A DNA stretch of 64,000 nt, taken from positions 1 to 64,000 of the forward strand of contig CALWUT010000018.1 in assembly GCA_944384825.1 (NCBI GenBank). Direction: 5' to 3'. The position numbers and the translations under genes are program-made. The notes beneath the pieces were generated by a model, which worked only from the letters and a program-made list of their open reading frames with translations, had not been told where the DNA came from and ran no database searches. Each line of letters starts with the position of its first letter. Within the stretch, counting starts at the first letter, position 1. This stretch comes from an uncultured Clostridia bacterium. GTDB taxonomy: Bacteria; Bacillota; Clostridia; Oscillospirales; Acutalibacteraceae. Below are positions 26,525 to 36,327 of the stretch, in pieces.

Positions 26525-28405
26525 TTAATTTATTAAATCTAAAAGTATTTTTTCCATTCCTTCAGAATCAAGTGAAAATTTTTTTAGCTGGTCTCGGACT
26601 GACGCATGAGCAACAAACTGATCCGAAATAGCTTGTACTATATATTTTCCCTTAAAGGACTTTCTTTCAAGAAGTAACAATCCAAATTTTTCTCCTACTC
26701 CCCCGGATTTAACTGCCTCTTCAAAAAATACAATATTTTCAAATTTACATGCGTAGTTTAAGGCCTGCTCATTTATAGGCTTTATAACATTAAGCTTCAA
26801 AATACACACTTCTATACTTGAGGATTTTAGTTTTTGTTGGCATAAATAAGCTTCGGAAAAAATTCTTCCATAAGTTACAATTAAAATATTACTTTCTTTA
26901 CTTCCATAAAACTCATAATCTTTAGAATTAAATATGTAGTTTTCTGGTTTTTCTAATTCTCCGCCTCTCGGATACCTTATAGCCATAATGCATTTTTCTT
27001 TTGATTTTACAGCTTTTTCAAGCATAATTTCCAATTCTTCAAAAAATGAAGGAGAAAATATTTTAACGTTTGGAATTGTATTTAAAAACGACACATCAAA
27101 AACTCCTTGATGAGCTTCTCCGTCCTCTCCTATTAGTCCTGCTCGATCAACCGCTAAAATAATTTTTAAATTTTGAAGTGCAGCATCATGAATTATTTGA
27201 TCATAAGCTCTTTGCAAAAAGCTAGAATAAATAGCAGCTACAGGAATAAGACCACCCGCTGCAAGACCAGAAGCAAACGTAACCGCATGACCTTCGGCAA
27301 TACCCACGTCAAAAAACCTTGATTTAAAATTTTCTTTAAATTTTATAAGCCCTGTTCCACTAGTCATTGCAGCTGTTATAGCACAAATTCTAGAATCTTT
27401 TTTTGCTATCTCACAAAGTTTCTTACCAAAAATATCAGAAAAACTTAAACATCCTTTCCTACTTCTAAATCCTATTGAAGGATTAAAAGGCGTAACGGCA
27501 TGAAATATTCTTGGATCTCTCTCTGCTAAATGATACCCTTTACCTTTATTCGTTATAACATGTACTACAGTAGGCTGATTCATTCCTTTGACTAGTTCAA
27601 ATACTTTTTTAAGCTGGTGTATATCATGTCCGTCTATAGGCCCATAATATACAAATCCCATATCCTCAAATATACTGCTTTTATAAATTAAATTCTTTAC
27701 TGCTGATTTGGACTGCTTTAAAATATCTTCTATTTTAAGACCTACAGACGTCATTTCTAAAACTTTTTCTAAAAATCCTTTTGCTTTTACATAGGAAGGC
27801 TTTATCCTTGCCGCCGCAAGATACCTAGCTACAGCACCTACGTTTTTGGATATAGACATCTTATTGTCATTGAGAACTACAGTAAAATTCTTAGCTTTAG
27901 ACGCATTGTTCAGTCCTTCATAAGCCAGTCCTCCAGTAAGCGCTCCATCCCCTATTACTGCAATAGTATGTCTGTTTTGCTTTAATATTTCATCAGACCT
28001 TGCTACGCCTAAAGCCGCTGAAATCGAAGTACTGCTATGTCCCGAAGTAAAAATATCATACGGACTTTCATTCCTATTTGTAAAACCGGAAATTCCATTT
28101 TCTTTACGAATGCTATTAATATACTTAAATCTGCCCGTGAGCATTTTATGAACGTAACTTTGATGCCCTACATCCCAAATAATTTTATCCTCAGGAGGTT
28201 TAAATACTAAATAAAGAGCTACAGTTAACTCAACCACTCCTAAATTAGGAGATAAATGCCCTCCGTTTTCAGACGTAATCTCTATAATCTTATTTCTTAT
28301 CTCCTCGCACAAAGCATCAACATTATCGATTTTTTCTATATCCTTAGGACTGTTAATTTGACTTAGCAGCGGATAATTTTTTTTATCTAATGAATTTGAT
28401 TCCAT
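26525..28405 (-). CDS. dxs: 1-deoxy-D-xylulose-5-phosphate synthase
   Basis: Dxs makes DXP from pyruvate and glyceraldehyde 3-phosphate, the first step of the MEP isoprenoid pathway. The 626-residue protein has the thiamine diphosphate motif GDGALTGGLAYEGLNNA near residue 152, with NDNKMSIS, and the transketolase-type middle domain with EGHAVTFASGLA. GHSSTSISAALG and EDGEAHQGVFD are also conserved. It lies at the end of the nusB-xseA-xseB-ispA-dxs cluster; ispE and ispF of the same pathway are in this window too. Confidence 0.96.
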   Translation of the reverse strand: MESNSLDKKNYPLLSQINSPKDIEKIDNVDALCEEIRNKIIEITSENGGHLSPNLGVVELTVALYLVFKPPEDKIIWDVGHQSYVHKMLTGRFKYINSIRKENGISGFTNRNESPYDIFTSGHSSTSISAALGVARSDEILKQNRHTIAVIGDGALTGGLAYEGLNNASKAKNFTVVLNDNKMSISKNVGAVARYLAAARIKPSYVKAKGFLEKVLEMTSVGLKIEDILKQSKSAVKNLIYKSSIFEDMGFVYYGPIDGHDIHQLKKVFELVKGMNQPTVVHVITNKGKGYHLAERDPRIFHAVTPFNPSIGFRSRKGCLSFSDIFGKKLCEIAKKDSRICAITAAMTSGTGLIKFKENFKSRFFDVGIAEGHAVTFASGLAAGGLIPVAAIYSSFLQRAYDQIIHDAALQNLKIILAVDRAGLIGEDGEAHQGVFDVSFLNTIPNVKIFSPSFFEELEIMLEKAVKSKEKCIMAIRYPRGGELEKPENYIFNSKDYEFYGSKESNILIVTYGRIFSEAYLCQQKLKSSSIEVCILKLNVIKPINEQALNYACKFENIVFFEEAVKSGGVGEKFGLLLLERKSFKGKYIVQAISDQFVAHASVRDQLKKFSLDSEGMEKILLDLIN

Positions 28406-28429
28406 TTTTTCTTACTTCTTCCTTAAAGT

Positions 28430-29256
28430 TTAATTCAAATATGATTTTATATAGTCATTTAACGCTTCTAACACAGAAGTATCACCGCTGAAATTTTTCA
28501 GTATAGAAACAGCTTTAGAATTAAGGCTGTAAAATATATCAGTTAATTGCGACTTATTTAAATAACTCTTTTCGTCTACATCATTATCAATCAAGTCATC
28601 TGCTATCTGAAAACATATTCCAAAATTTTTTGCGTATTCTTCAGCTAATTTCACGTACTTGTCCTCTGCGTCGGCAAGTGTAACTCCTATTTTCGCCGCT
28701 GCAATGAAAAGCTGGGCGGTTTTTAATTTGTAAAGTGTCAAAATATTTTCTTCACTCACACTCCAAAGATGAAAATTTAAATCTAAATACTGGCCTAAAA
28801 CCATACCTTTACTGCCCGAAGTAGAAGCTAATATATTTATGCACTTTAAAGTGTTTTTACAGTCTACTGATTCTCCTACGCCTACTATATCAAATGCCTG
28901 AGTAATAAGAGCATCTCCTGCTAAAAGCGCCGTACTCTCACCGAATTTTATATGATTACATTCCTTACCTCTACGCAACCTTCCATTATCCATGCACGGC
29001 AGATCATCATGAATCAGTGAATAAGTATGAATCATTTCCAAAGCAGCTGCAAACTTATATATCTCATCATCCTTTCCGTTAAAAAGTTCATAAAAGCTAT
29101 CATGATTATTGCACGCAATCTTTTACAAGGTGCCATTAAAGTATATTCCATAGACTCTAATATTCCGTTGTGCTCTTTACTCAGTTTATTTATATAGTTT
29201 TTTAAATAAAATTCAAATTTCCTTTTATATTCTCTAATTTTTACATTTAAAATCAA
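28430..29256 (-). pseudogene. ispA: polyprenyl (farnesyl/geranyl) diphosphate synthase, frameshifted
   Basis: IspA condenses IPP with allylic diphosphates. The second half (28430-29041) is intact, with the first Asp motif DDLPCMD, then RRGKECNH, and the second Asp motif DDLID. The first part (about residues 1-60, from a TTG at 29256 preceded by GGAG) runs off frame inside AFxELF. One T appears to be missing from a T4 run (AAAA on the plus strand near 29093-29099); restoring it joins the two frames. The usual GGKR that binds IPP reads P-C-K-R, a second departure. Either the gene is decaying or there is an assembly error plus divergence. Confidence 0.85.
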
Positions 29257-29260
29257 ACTA

Positions 29261-29455
29261 TTATTTCTCCTTTTTATAATTTTCATTTTCTATTATAGAA
29301 ATTTTTGCCTTAGCTTCTTCAAGCGTACTTTGACACTTTGAAGCTATCTTCATTCCCTTTTTATAAAGATTTAAAGACGCTTCTAACGTTTCTTCTCCTA
29401 CTTCTAGTTTATCTACTATTTTTTCTAACTCACTAATATAACTTTCAAATTCCAT
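29261..29455 (-). CDS. xseB: exodeoxyribonuclease VII small subunit
   Basis: This 64-residue helical protein is the small subunit of the single-strand-specific exonuclease VII. The family pattern FESYISELEKIVDKLEVGEETLEASLNLYKKGM is clear. It sits between xseA (21 bp upstream) and ispA, the usual clostridial arrangement. AAAGGAAGTTTTTAAT precedes the ATG. Confidence 0.94.
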   Translation of the reverse strand: MEFESYISELEKIVDKLEVGEETLEASLNLYKKGMKIASKCQSTLEEAKAKISIIENENYKKEK

Positions 29456-29476
29456 ATTAAAAACTTCCTTTTAATT

Positions 29477-30676
29477 TTAAATTTTAATTATTTTAAATTT
29501 CATAGATCCGTCTTGCATAGTAATTTTAATTTGTTTCTCCGTCTCAAGTTCTTTTATGCTTTTTATTTTTCTATTTTTAACTGAAATTAAAGCATATCCT
29601 TGCTTTAAAATCCGCACTGATGAATAACTTTCAAGTCTTTTATTTAAAGCTTCAAACCTAAGCTCTTTTTTTGCTATCAAGTAACTTACATTCCTTAATA
29701 AATTATTCTTTAAAATACAAAGATATTTATTTTTGTCATCTATTTTAAGCTTTGGTGAAACCTTAATCAATCTCTTCTGAAGAGTATTAAAAATCGGACT
29801 TAGAAAAGTAATTTTAAATTCAATACTGCTTCTCAATCGTTTTTTATAGTCCTCTATAACGTCATTTAAAACTTTCCTGTCCGGTACAGCTATCTCTGCT
29901 GCAACAGAAGGAGTAGACGCTCTTTTATCAGCCGCCAAGTCGCAAAGCGTAAAGTCCGTTTCATGTCCCACGGCAGATATTATAGGCACTTTAGAATTAT
30001 ATATTTCCCTAGCTACAATTTCACTATTAAATGCAGACAAATCTTCCGAAGAACCTCCCCCTCTTCCGATTATCACTACGTCTACACATTCGCTTTCATT
30101 AAAATACTTAATTCCCTTAACTATTTGAGTAGCAGCATTTTTTCCCTGAACATTTACAGAATATAAAACCATTTCGCAGAGCGGATAACGTCTTCCTATA
30201 ACTTTTTTTATATCTTCTATTACCGATCCTACTGAAGATGTAACTATTCCCAGCTTTTTAGGATATTTAGGCAGATCCCTCTTTCTCGATTCCTCAAATA
30301 TCCCTTCTTGAAAAAGCTTGAATTTTAAATTTTCAAAGTTAAGATACGCCTTTCCTAAACCTTCAAGATATATTTTTTCGGCGTAAAGCTGATACTGTCC
30401 TGAAACTTCATAACACCGTATGCTGCCTTTTACTACTACTTTCATTCCATTGCAAATATTTAAACCCAGTCTGCTTGCATTGCTTGCAAACATTATTACC
30501 TTTAAAATACTATCTGATTCTTTTAAAGAAAAGTATATATGACCGGTCGAATAATGAACTTTTAAATTTGAAATTTCCCCGGAAATAAATAAGTTTCTTA
30601 GGTTAACGTCCATATCCATTACAGCTTTTATATACGAATTAATCTGCGGAACAGTTATTGCGTCTTCAAATTGCAC
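29477..30676 (-). CDS. xseA: exodeoxyribonuclease VII large subunit
   Basis: This is the catalytic subunit of exonuclease VII, which degrades single-stranded DNA from both ends. The 399-residue protein has an N-terminal OB-fold (about 5-100: ISNLKVHYSTGHIYFSLKE) and the conserved block GRGGGSSEDLSAFNSEIVAREIY with HETDFTLCDLAADKRASTPS. A helical C-terminus follows. The start is GTG, 7 bp after GAGGA. Confidence 0.95.
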   Translation of the reverse strand: MQFEDAITVPQINSYIKAVMDMDVNLRNLFISGEISNLKVHYSTGHIYFSLKESDSILKVIMFASNASRLGLNICNGMKVVVKGSIRCYEVSGQYQLYAEKIYLEGLGKAYLNFENLKFKLFQEGIFEESRKRDLPKYPKKLGIVTSSVGSVIEDIKKVIGRRYPLCEMVLYSVNVQGKNAATQIVKGIKYFNESECVDVVIIGRGGGSSEDLSAFNSEIVAREIYNSKVPIISAVGHETDFTLCDLAADKRASTPSVAAEIAVPDRKVLNDVIEDYKKRLRSSIEFKITFLSPIFNTLQKRLIKVSPKLKIDDKNKYLCILKNNLLRNVSYLIAKKELRFEALNKRLESYSSVRILKQGYALISVKNRKIKSIKELETEKQIKITMQDGSMKFKIIKI

Positions 30677-30703
30677 TTAAATTTCCTCACTTGATAAATC
30701 AGA

Positions 30704-31111
30704 TTATGACTTTAATACATTAGCACCTTTATTTATAGCGCTCAATATGCCATTAATATAAGAAGCGTCTTCTTGGGTAGCATATTTTTTTGCAAGTTCT
30801 ACCGCTTCATTTATCGAAACGCCTACAGGAGTATCTTGGTGGTAAAGCATTTCAAATGTCGCCAGCCTCATGATCGAAAGTACAACTTTTGAAAGACGCT
30901 CTTTTTTCCAGCCTTGCAGATGATATTCTATGGATTTATCTATATCGTCTTTCTTATTTATCGTGCCTTCAAAAAGCTCCTTTGTAAAACTGCTTATTTC
31001 TTCTCCTCTAATACTTTGCGCTAATTCTATTATTTCTTCTTCACTTTGTAGTCCAAAGCTACTTTCAAATAATAAAATAAAAGCTTTTTCACGCGATTTT
31101 CTTCTATTCAT
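30704..31111 (-). CDS. nusB: transcription antitermination factor NusB
   Basis: NusB binds boxA RNA with ribosomal protein S10 to keep RNA polymerase processive on rRNA operons. The 135-residue all-helical protein shows RRKSREKAFILLFE at the start and the conserved VSINEAVELAKKYATQEDASYINGIL near the end. It heads the xse-ispA-dxs cluster. Confidence 0.95.
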   Translation of the reverse strand: MNRRKSREKAFILLFESSFGLQSEEEIIELAQSIRGEEISSFTKELFEGTINKKDDIDKSIEYHLQGWKKERLSKVVLSIMRLATFEMLYHQDTPVGVSINEAVELAKKYATQEDASYINGILSAINKGANVLKS

Positions 31112-31167
31112 ATAAAATAAAACTCCTTTATAATTTTTAAAATAATTATCTCTTGTTCGTTAAGCGT

Positions 31168-32472
31168 CTAATCACTTAAATCCACTAAGCTTACATTCAC
31201 AAAATATTTTCCGCTTGTCCAAACGTCCTGGAACCCTTCAATAATGAGTTTAACCGGCATTTCCATAGAACTTAAATTACCATCTTTCCCATCAAAATCA
31301 ATTTGCGCAGTTATATCAGAAGACTTTAAATTATTTATAGATTTTGACGATCCTATTAAGTTTACATTTATACTTCCATTATACACGTTTACTCTTTTAT
31401 CAGTCGGAGAATTTAAAAATGAAAATCTACTTACAGTAATATTTCTCTCTTTAAATAAAGACATATTCACCTCCATTTCGGCTGAGTATACATTATTTAG
31501 ACTTCTACATCCTTGAGGTAAAGAAATCGGAAGAGTAAATTTGCTGTTTTTCATATTAAGTGAAGTAAATTCAATTGGCTCCAGATCTAAACTTTTAATA
31601 TTCGAAACCACACTTTCAGGCCCTGCAATTTCAAGCTTAGAAGGATTAATTTTAATCAGGTCTTTATATTCACGCGAAAGATCAATACCTTTCGGCAAAT
31701 TAGAAAAATTAGGTTTAATAAGTACTTCCTTTTTCATAAGAACCGGAATACTTACCTCAACTTCATAAAAATTACTTGTAATGGTTTCATTAGTTATCGC
31801 TTGACCATAAGTATCGTACATAATTATCGGTAATTTTAAAGTTAAAGGTTCGCTTACCTCTCCCGGTATACTACCTTTTACAACCACTTTCTTAATTTTG
31901 GATATTTCTGTTTCCGGCCCGGAAATTATAACAGATGAAGTTGATAAAACCGTATTTCCTACAAAATACCCTGATTTAGCACTAAAGTCTATTTGGGGTT
32001 CAATAGGAAATTCGGATTCCCTATATCTGTCCACCATAACCGTTATTACAGATGGTTTAACATCTGATACAATAGTATAGTCTTTAAGCATGCCAACTTT
32101 TTTTGCCGAAAGCTCAAGAGTGTAATTTCCCGGCGACATAATAGTATTTATTGCCTGAGGAGCAGAAACTTGAATATCATTTTTTGTAAGTTGCCCGACA
32201 ATCATCCTATTTCCTTTTACTTCAACTCTTGCAGTAATATCTTGACCGCTGAAAATTTTAAGTCCATCCTGAGTGGCGCTTTCAGATAAAGTTATGTCAA
32301 CAGGAATATCAGAAATAGTAATAGGAATGTTTTCAGTACTGTTAGACGAAACCACTACCCATATTATAAAAGAACTTATAATAGAAAATACAGCTACAAA
32401 TTTATTATTATAAAAAAGATGTCCTATTTTAATCTTTTTAATCTTCTTACCTATCTGACTAATATTAACCAT
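31168..32472 (-). CDS. cdaR: CdaR/YbbR-domain regulator of the c-di-AMP synthase
   Basis: CdaR is an anchored extracellular protein that modulates CdaA. The 434-residue protein has one N-terminal membrane segment (about 27-45) followed by about four YbbR repeats; ISDIPVDITLSE, FPIEPQIDFSAKSGYFVG, and VLIKPNFSNLPKGIDLSREY mark repeat starts. Its start overlaps the cdaA stop by 8 bp. The usual downstream glmM is absent. Confidence 0.92.
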   Translation of the reverse strand: MVNISQIGKKIKKIKIGHLFYNNKFVAVFSIISSFIIWVVVSSNSTENIPITISDIPVDITLSESATQDGLKIFSGQDITARVEVKGNRMIVGQLTKNDIQVSAPQAINTIMSPGNYTLELSAKKVGMLKDYTIVSDVKPSVITVMVDRYRESEFPIEPQIDFSAKSGYFVGNTVLSTSSVIISGPETEISKIKKVVVKGSIPGEVSEPLTLKLPIIMYDTYGQAITNETITSNFYEVEVSIPVLMKKEVLIKPNFSNLPKGIDLSREYKDLIKINPSKLEIAGPESVVSNIKSLDLEPIEFTSLNMKNSKFTLPISLPQGCRSLNNVYSAEMEVNMSLFKERNITVSRFSFLNSPTDKRVNVYNGSINVNLIGSSKSINNLKSSDITAQIDFDGKDGNLSSMEMPVKLIIEGFQDVWTSGKYFVNVSLVDLSD

Positions 32473-33343
32473 TATTCTTTTCCTTTCTAAAAGAACTTAA
32501 TACCCGATGGTATGTTCTACTGTCGGCCTGATCAAGAAGGTATTTTTCAAGGTCTCTTTTAAAAAGATCTATATTCATATAACTTTTAATAGTTCCGTTT
32601 ACTACAATTGATATCCTCCCCGTTTCTTCAGACACTACCACTACTACAGCATCTGAATTTTCGCTCATTCCTATAGCTGCTCTATGACGCGTCCCTAATT
32701 CTCTGTTTATATTTCGGTTGCGAGTTAAAGGTAATATGCATCCTCCAGCATACAAAACTCCATTTCTGATTATCAACGCTCCATCATGTAAAGGAGATTT
32801 CGTATAAAAAATATTGCAAATAAGCGTTACCGAAGGCACAGCTTTTAAAATAGTTCCTGTATCTATTACTTCCCCTAGTCTAGTTTCTCTTTCAAATACT
32901 ATTAATGCTCCCATTCTTTCTTCGCTAAGAGATAAAACAGATCCTGCTGTAATATTAACAATTTCTTTATACATTTTACCCTTAGACTCCTCTTCGCTAC
33001 CCATGTTACCTAAAGGCCCCCACCTTGCAATCTTACTTCTTCCCAATTGCTCTAAAATTCGTCTGAGTTCAGGCTGAAATACTACAAGTACTCCAAATAC
33101 ACTAAACTGAAAGAAATTACTTAAAATTGCACCTAACATCCTAAAATTTAACTGACATGCTAAAAAATAAGCACATAATATTATTATTATACCTTTAACT
33201 AACTGTCCTGCACGCGATTCACGAATAATTTTTATAAGATGATATATCAAAAATGCTACAATAACTATATCTAAAAAATCACATATATTAAACGTACGAA
33301 TAAAACTATTAAATAAATTTATCACTCCCATGTCCGGATACAT
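32465..33343 (-). CDS. cdaA: diadenylate cyclase CdaA (c-di-AMP synthase)
   Basis: CdaA makes cyclic di-AMP from two ATP. The 292-residue protein has three N-terminal membrane helices (about 18-90) and a DAC domain with the catalytic motifs SPLHDGALIIRNG and LGTRHRAAIGMSE. In Firmicutes this nucleotide controls potassium and osmolyte balance and wall homeostasis. It is followed by cdaR with overlap, the conserved pairing. Confidence 0.95.
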   Translation of the reverse strand: MYPDMGVINLFNSFIRTFNICDFLDIVIVAFLIYHLIKIIRESRAGQLVKGIIIILCAYFLACQLNFRMLGAILSNFFQFSVFGVLVVFQPELRRILEQLGRSKIARWGPLGNMGSEEESKGKMYKEIVNITAGSVLSLSEERMGALIVFERETRLGEVIDTGTILKAVPSVTLICNIFYTKSPLHDGALIIRNGVLYAGGCILPLTRNRNINRELGTRHRAAIGMSENSDAVVVVVSEETGRISIVVNGTIKSYMNIDLFKRDLEKYLLDQADSRTYHRVLSSFRKEKNNG

Positions 33344-33577
33344 TTTCCTTTCTACCTATTTTCAATATAATTACTTGCTGACTTTCAATGCAGACAAAAA
33401 CTTAAAGCATCGAATGACTGCATTTCGATACTTTATTGATTTTACCATATTTCATTTTAGTTTCAAATAAAATTTTTAAATAAAGAAAATAAAACTTAAA
33501 ATTATTTCTATTGCTAGCGTTATGTAGCTTTAACAATTCGATCTTTATAATGTCAAAATACAATATTTTCTTATTTA

Positions 33578-34726
33578 TTAAATTCGTAATTTTATATTTT
33601 TTACTGAATCTACAAGTTTGTTAATTTCATATTTAGTATTAAAAACTGAAGGACTTACTCTGACCGCTCCTCTTTCAAGTGTTCCTACGTACTCATGTGC
33701 AGCAGGAGCACAATGAAGACCAGTTCTAACTTCAATGCCTTGTGCATCCAGTATTTTACCTACTTCGTCACTTATATAACCTCTGACGTTAAAACTCAAA
33801 ACCGGAACAAAATATTCGCATCGCGGTCTGGGCATGTAAAGCTCTACTCCACGTATTTCTTTAAGTCTGTCATAAAGATAGGTAACTAATCCCATTTCAT
33901 GCTTGAATATATTAGATACTCCTTTCGACCTGACAAATTCTATCCCCGCACGAAGTCCTGAAATTCCTGCCATATTAGGAGTACCACTTTCAAATTTTTG
34001 AGGCATTTCTTTAGGTTGACAAAATGTCATAGAATTTGTTCCCGTACCGCCTTCAATTATTGTATCTAATCTATCTCCATAGTGCGTGACTAGAATACCT
34101 GTACCCATCGGACCATAAAGACCTTTGTGACCAGCCGCACAAAGATAGTCTATACTGAAATCCGAAACGTCAACCGGCAAAATTCCCGCCGACTGTGCAG
34201 AGTCTACCAAAATAGGTATCCCATAAATTTTTGAAAGCGCAGATATTCTCTCTATAGGCATACGCACACCCCATACATTCGACGCATGTGTACATACTAT
34301 TAATGCAGTATCCGAATTTATAGCTCTTCTAAATGCATCTACAGTCCTTTCTGGTTCCTCCGGATAGACATTTACCGCTGTGAAAGTAATTAAATTCATC
34401 TTCTCTAATTTACGCAGCGGTCTCATTACTGCGTTATGCTCCATGCACGATGTGACAACGTGATCACCAGGTTTTAAAAGTCCTTTTATTACTATATTCA
34501 AAGCTTGCGTGCAATTAAGTGTAAATGCAACATCTTTAACGTTACGTGCGCCAAAAAATTCTGCAGTAAGTCTTCTGCATTTATCAATCTCCATTCCTGA
34601 TTCTCGTGACATAGTATGTCCACTTCGGCCAGGATTAGCTCCATATTTTTTTAATGCATATTCAACTGCTTTAGTAACTTTCATTGGCTTGGGATACGTG
34701 GTTGCCGAATTATCCAAATATATCAC
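33578..34726 (-). CDS. cysteine desulfurase-like aminotransferase class V
   Basis: This PLP enzyme should release sulfur from cysteine or act on a related substrate. The 382-residue protein has LDNSATTYPKP at the start, the PLP lysine in AAGHKGLYGPMG near residue 198, and the active-site Cys in RTGLHCAPAAHEY near 340. It matches the clostridial SufS/NifS-like group. I chose the GTG at 34726, 6 bp after GGAGGT; the earlier ATG would include that site in the coding region. No iron-sulfur assembly partner gene is adjacent. Confidence 0.88.
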   Translation of the reverse strand: MIYLDNSATTYPKPMKVTKAVEYALKKYGANPGRSGHTMSRESGMEIDKCRRLTAEFFGARNVKDVAFTLNCTQALNIVIKGLLKPGDHVVTSCMEHNAVMRPLRKLEKMNLITFTAVNVYPEEPERTVDAFRRAINSDTALIVCTHASNVWGVRMPIERISALSKIYGIPILVDSAQSAGILPVDVSDFSIDYLCAAGHKGLYGPMGTGILVTHYGDRLDTIIEGGTGTNSMTFCQPKEMPQKFESGTPNMAGISGLRAGIEFVRSKGVSNIFKHEMGLVTYLYDRLKEIRGVELYMPRPRCEYFVPVLSFNVRGYISDEVGKILDAQGIEVRTGLHCAPAAHEYVGTLERGAVRVSPSVFNTKYEINKLVDSVKNIKLRI

Positions 34727-34916
34727 ATTTTTACCTCCTGTCATTTTTGAATAAATCTAAAAATATTTATGAAAGTCTTAAAATTTATTGGATATATGTT
34801 ATCAATAATACTTCAAAGAAAAGAGAGTCTAAGCTAAGACGTTTACATAATGCAAAATCTAACTCATCATTTCTTTTACTTCTAGCATAATATGAAATAA
34901 TGACGTAAATTGATAA

Positions 34917-34942
34917 AGCTACATGTTATGTGACATGTAGCT
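34917..34942 (-). terminator. hairpin terminator after ispF
   Basis: AGCTACATGT (34917-34926) pairs perfectly with ACATGTAGCT (34933-34942). On the minus strand TTTATCAATTT follows; on the plus strand GTGTTTATTTTTT follows, so it may work in both directions. Confidence 0.75.
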
Positions 34943-34967
34943 GTGTTTATTTTTTAAAACTAAATAT

Positions 34968-35441
34968 TTAACCCAAAAGGCAAACCGCGTAAGCTTTTAT
35001 ACCCTCTAATGATCCTGTAAATCCTAACCTTTCCTCTGTACTAGCTTTTATATTTACGTCTGCTATTTCTATATTACATGCTTTAGCTATATTTTCTCTC
35101 ATCATCGGAATGTAAGACTCTAATTTAGGCTGTTGAGCAATAACCGTGGTATCAATATTGCTGATTTTATAACCTTTCTCCGAAACCGCCGTCTTATAAA
35201 CTTCTTTTAAAAGTTCTAGGCTATTCGCGTCTTTATATTTAATATCATTATCCGGAAAAAATTTTCCTATATCTCCTAGTCCGGCCGCTCCCAATATAGA
35301 ATCTATAATCGCATGAATAAGAACATCCGCGTCAGAATGACCTAAAAGGCCAAGTGAAAAATCAATTTTAACTCCGCCTAAAACCAACTTTCTGTCCGGT
35401 GAAAGTCTATGTACATCATACCCAAAACCAACTTTTAGCAT
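34968..35441 (-). CDS. ispF: 2-C-methyl-D-erythritol 2,4-cyclodiphosphate synthase
   Basis: IspF closes the cyclic diphosphate in the MEP pathway. The 157-residue protein shows GYDVHRL (zinc Asp and His), [23 protein letters not shown] and the C-terminal [12 protein letters not shown]. All family landmarks are present. AAGTAAGGAAATATTT precedes the ATG. Confidence 0.96.
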   Translation of the reverse strand: MLKVGFGYDVHRLSPDRKLVLGGVKIDFSLGLLGHSDADVLIHAIIDSILGAAGLGDIGKFFPDNDIKYKDANSLELLKEVYKTAVSEKGYKISNIDTTVIAQQPKLESYIPMMRENIAKACNIEIADVNIKASTEERLGFTGSLEGIKAYAVCLLG

Positions 35442-35524
35442 AAATATTTCCTTACTTTCAATTTATTTTTTATTTTAAACCATATAACTAGATTTGAAAC
35501 TGAAAATATAAAATAAAATTATCC

Positions 35525-36289
35525 TTACATAAAAATGTTAAATAAGTGCTTAGTATTTTCTAAAGCCTTACTGTAAACATCATTTACATTTATGTTACGT
35601 ATCTGAGCTACCATATCTGCTATAAACTTTATATAAGAAGAATCGCACCGCTTCCCTCTAAACGGCACGGGAGCTAAGTAAGGAGCATCAGTTTCAAGTA
35701 ATAAGTTTTCAAGCGGAATATTTTTAACAACCTCAGCTATATTTTTAGCATTTTTAAACGTTACTACTCCTCCAATACCTAAATACATCCCCAGCTTTAC
35801 AACTTCTTTCGCCATTTCTAAACTTCCGGAAAAACAATGTATTACTCCTTTAGGATTATATTTTTTTAAAATTTCCAAAGTGTCCCCGTGCGCTTCGCGA
35901 TCATGAATACTAACGGGCAGATTGTATTCTAAAGCTAGTAATATTTGACTTTCAAATAATATTTTTTGTTTTTGTTTATTTTCTGAACTGAAATTATAAT
36001 CTAGTCCTATTTCTCCAACCGCTACTATTTTTTTGTTATCCGAAATTAATTTTTTAAGTTGGCAAATAGATTCATCTATATTATCTGGAACGTTTTGAGG
36101 GTGAATTCCAACAGCACTATATATATAAGAATAGTTTTTAGAAAGATTAATTGACTTCTCTGAAGTTTCTATATCTACGCCGGGATTTATAATCCCGACG
36201 ACATTTTTAGACGGAAGACTTTCTAATAATTCTTCTCTGTCTATATCAAAAGCTATATCATCATAATGAGCATGAGTATCAAATATCAA
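35525..36289 (-). CDS. tatD: TatD family metal-dependent hydrolase
   Basis: TatD proteins are TIM-barrel metallohydrolases with 3'-5' DNase activity in characterised members. The 254-residue protein has DTHAHYDD (metal ligands), GEIGLDYN, PVSIHDREAHGDT, GVIHCFSGS and LLLETDAPYLAP, all expected. It begins with TTG, 10 bp after GGAG, and lies 38 bp after metG, as in many Firmicutes. Confidence 0.94.
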   Translation of the reverse strand: MIFDTHAHYDDIAFDIDREELLESLPSKNVVGIINPGVDIETSEKSINLSKNYSYIYSAVGIHPQNVPDNIDESICQLKKLISDNKKIVAVGEIGLDYNFSSENKQKQKILFESQILLALEYNLPVSIHDREAHGDTLEILKKYNPKGVIHCFSGSLEMAKEVVKLGMYLGIGGVVTFKNAKNIAEVVKNIPLENLLLETDAPYLAPVPFRGKRCDSSYIKFIADMVAQIRNINVNDVYSKALENTKHLFNIFM

Positions 36290-36327
36290 GTATAGTATTC
36301 TCCTTTTTTGGTATTGTTCAGTTACCT

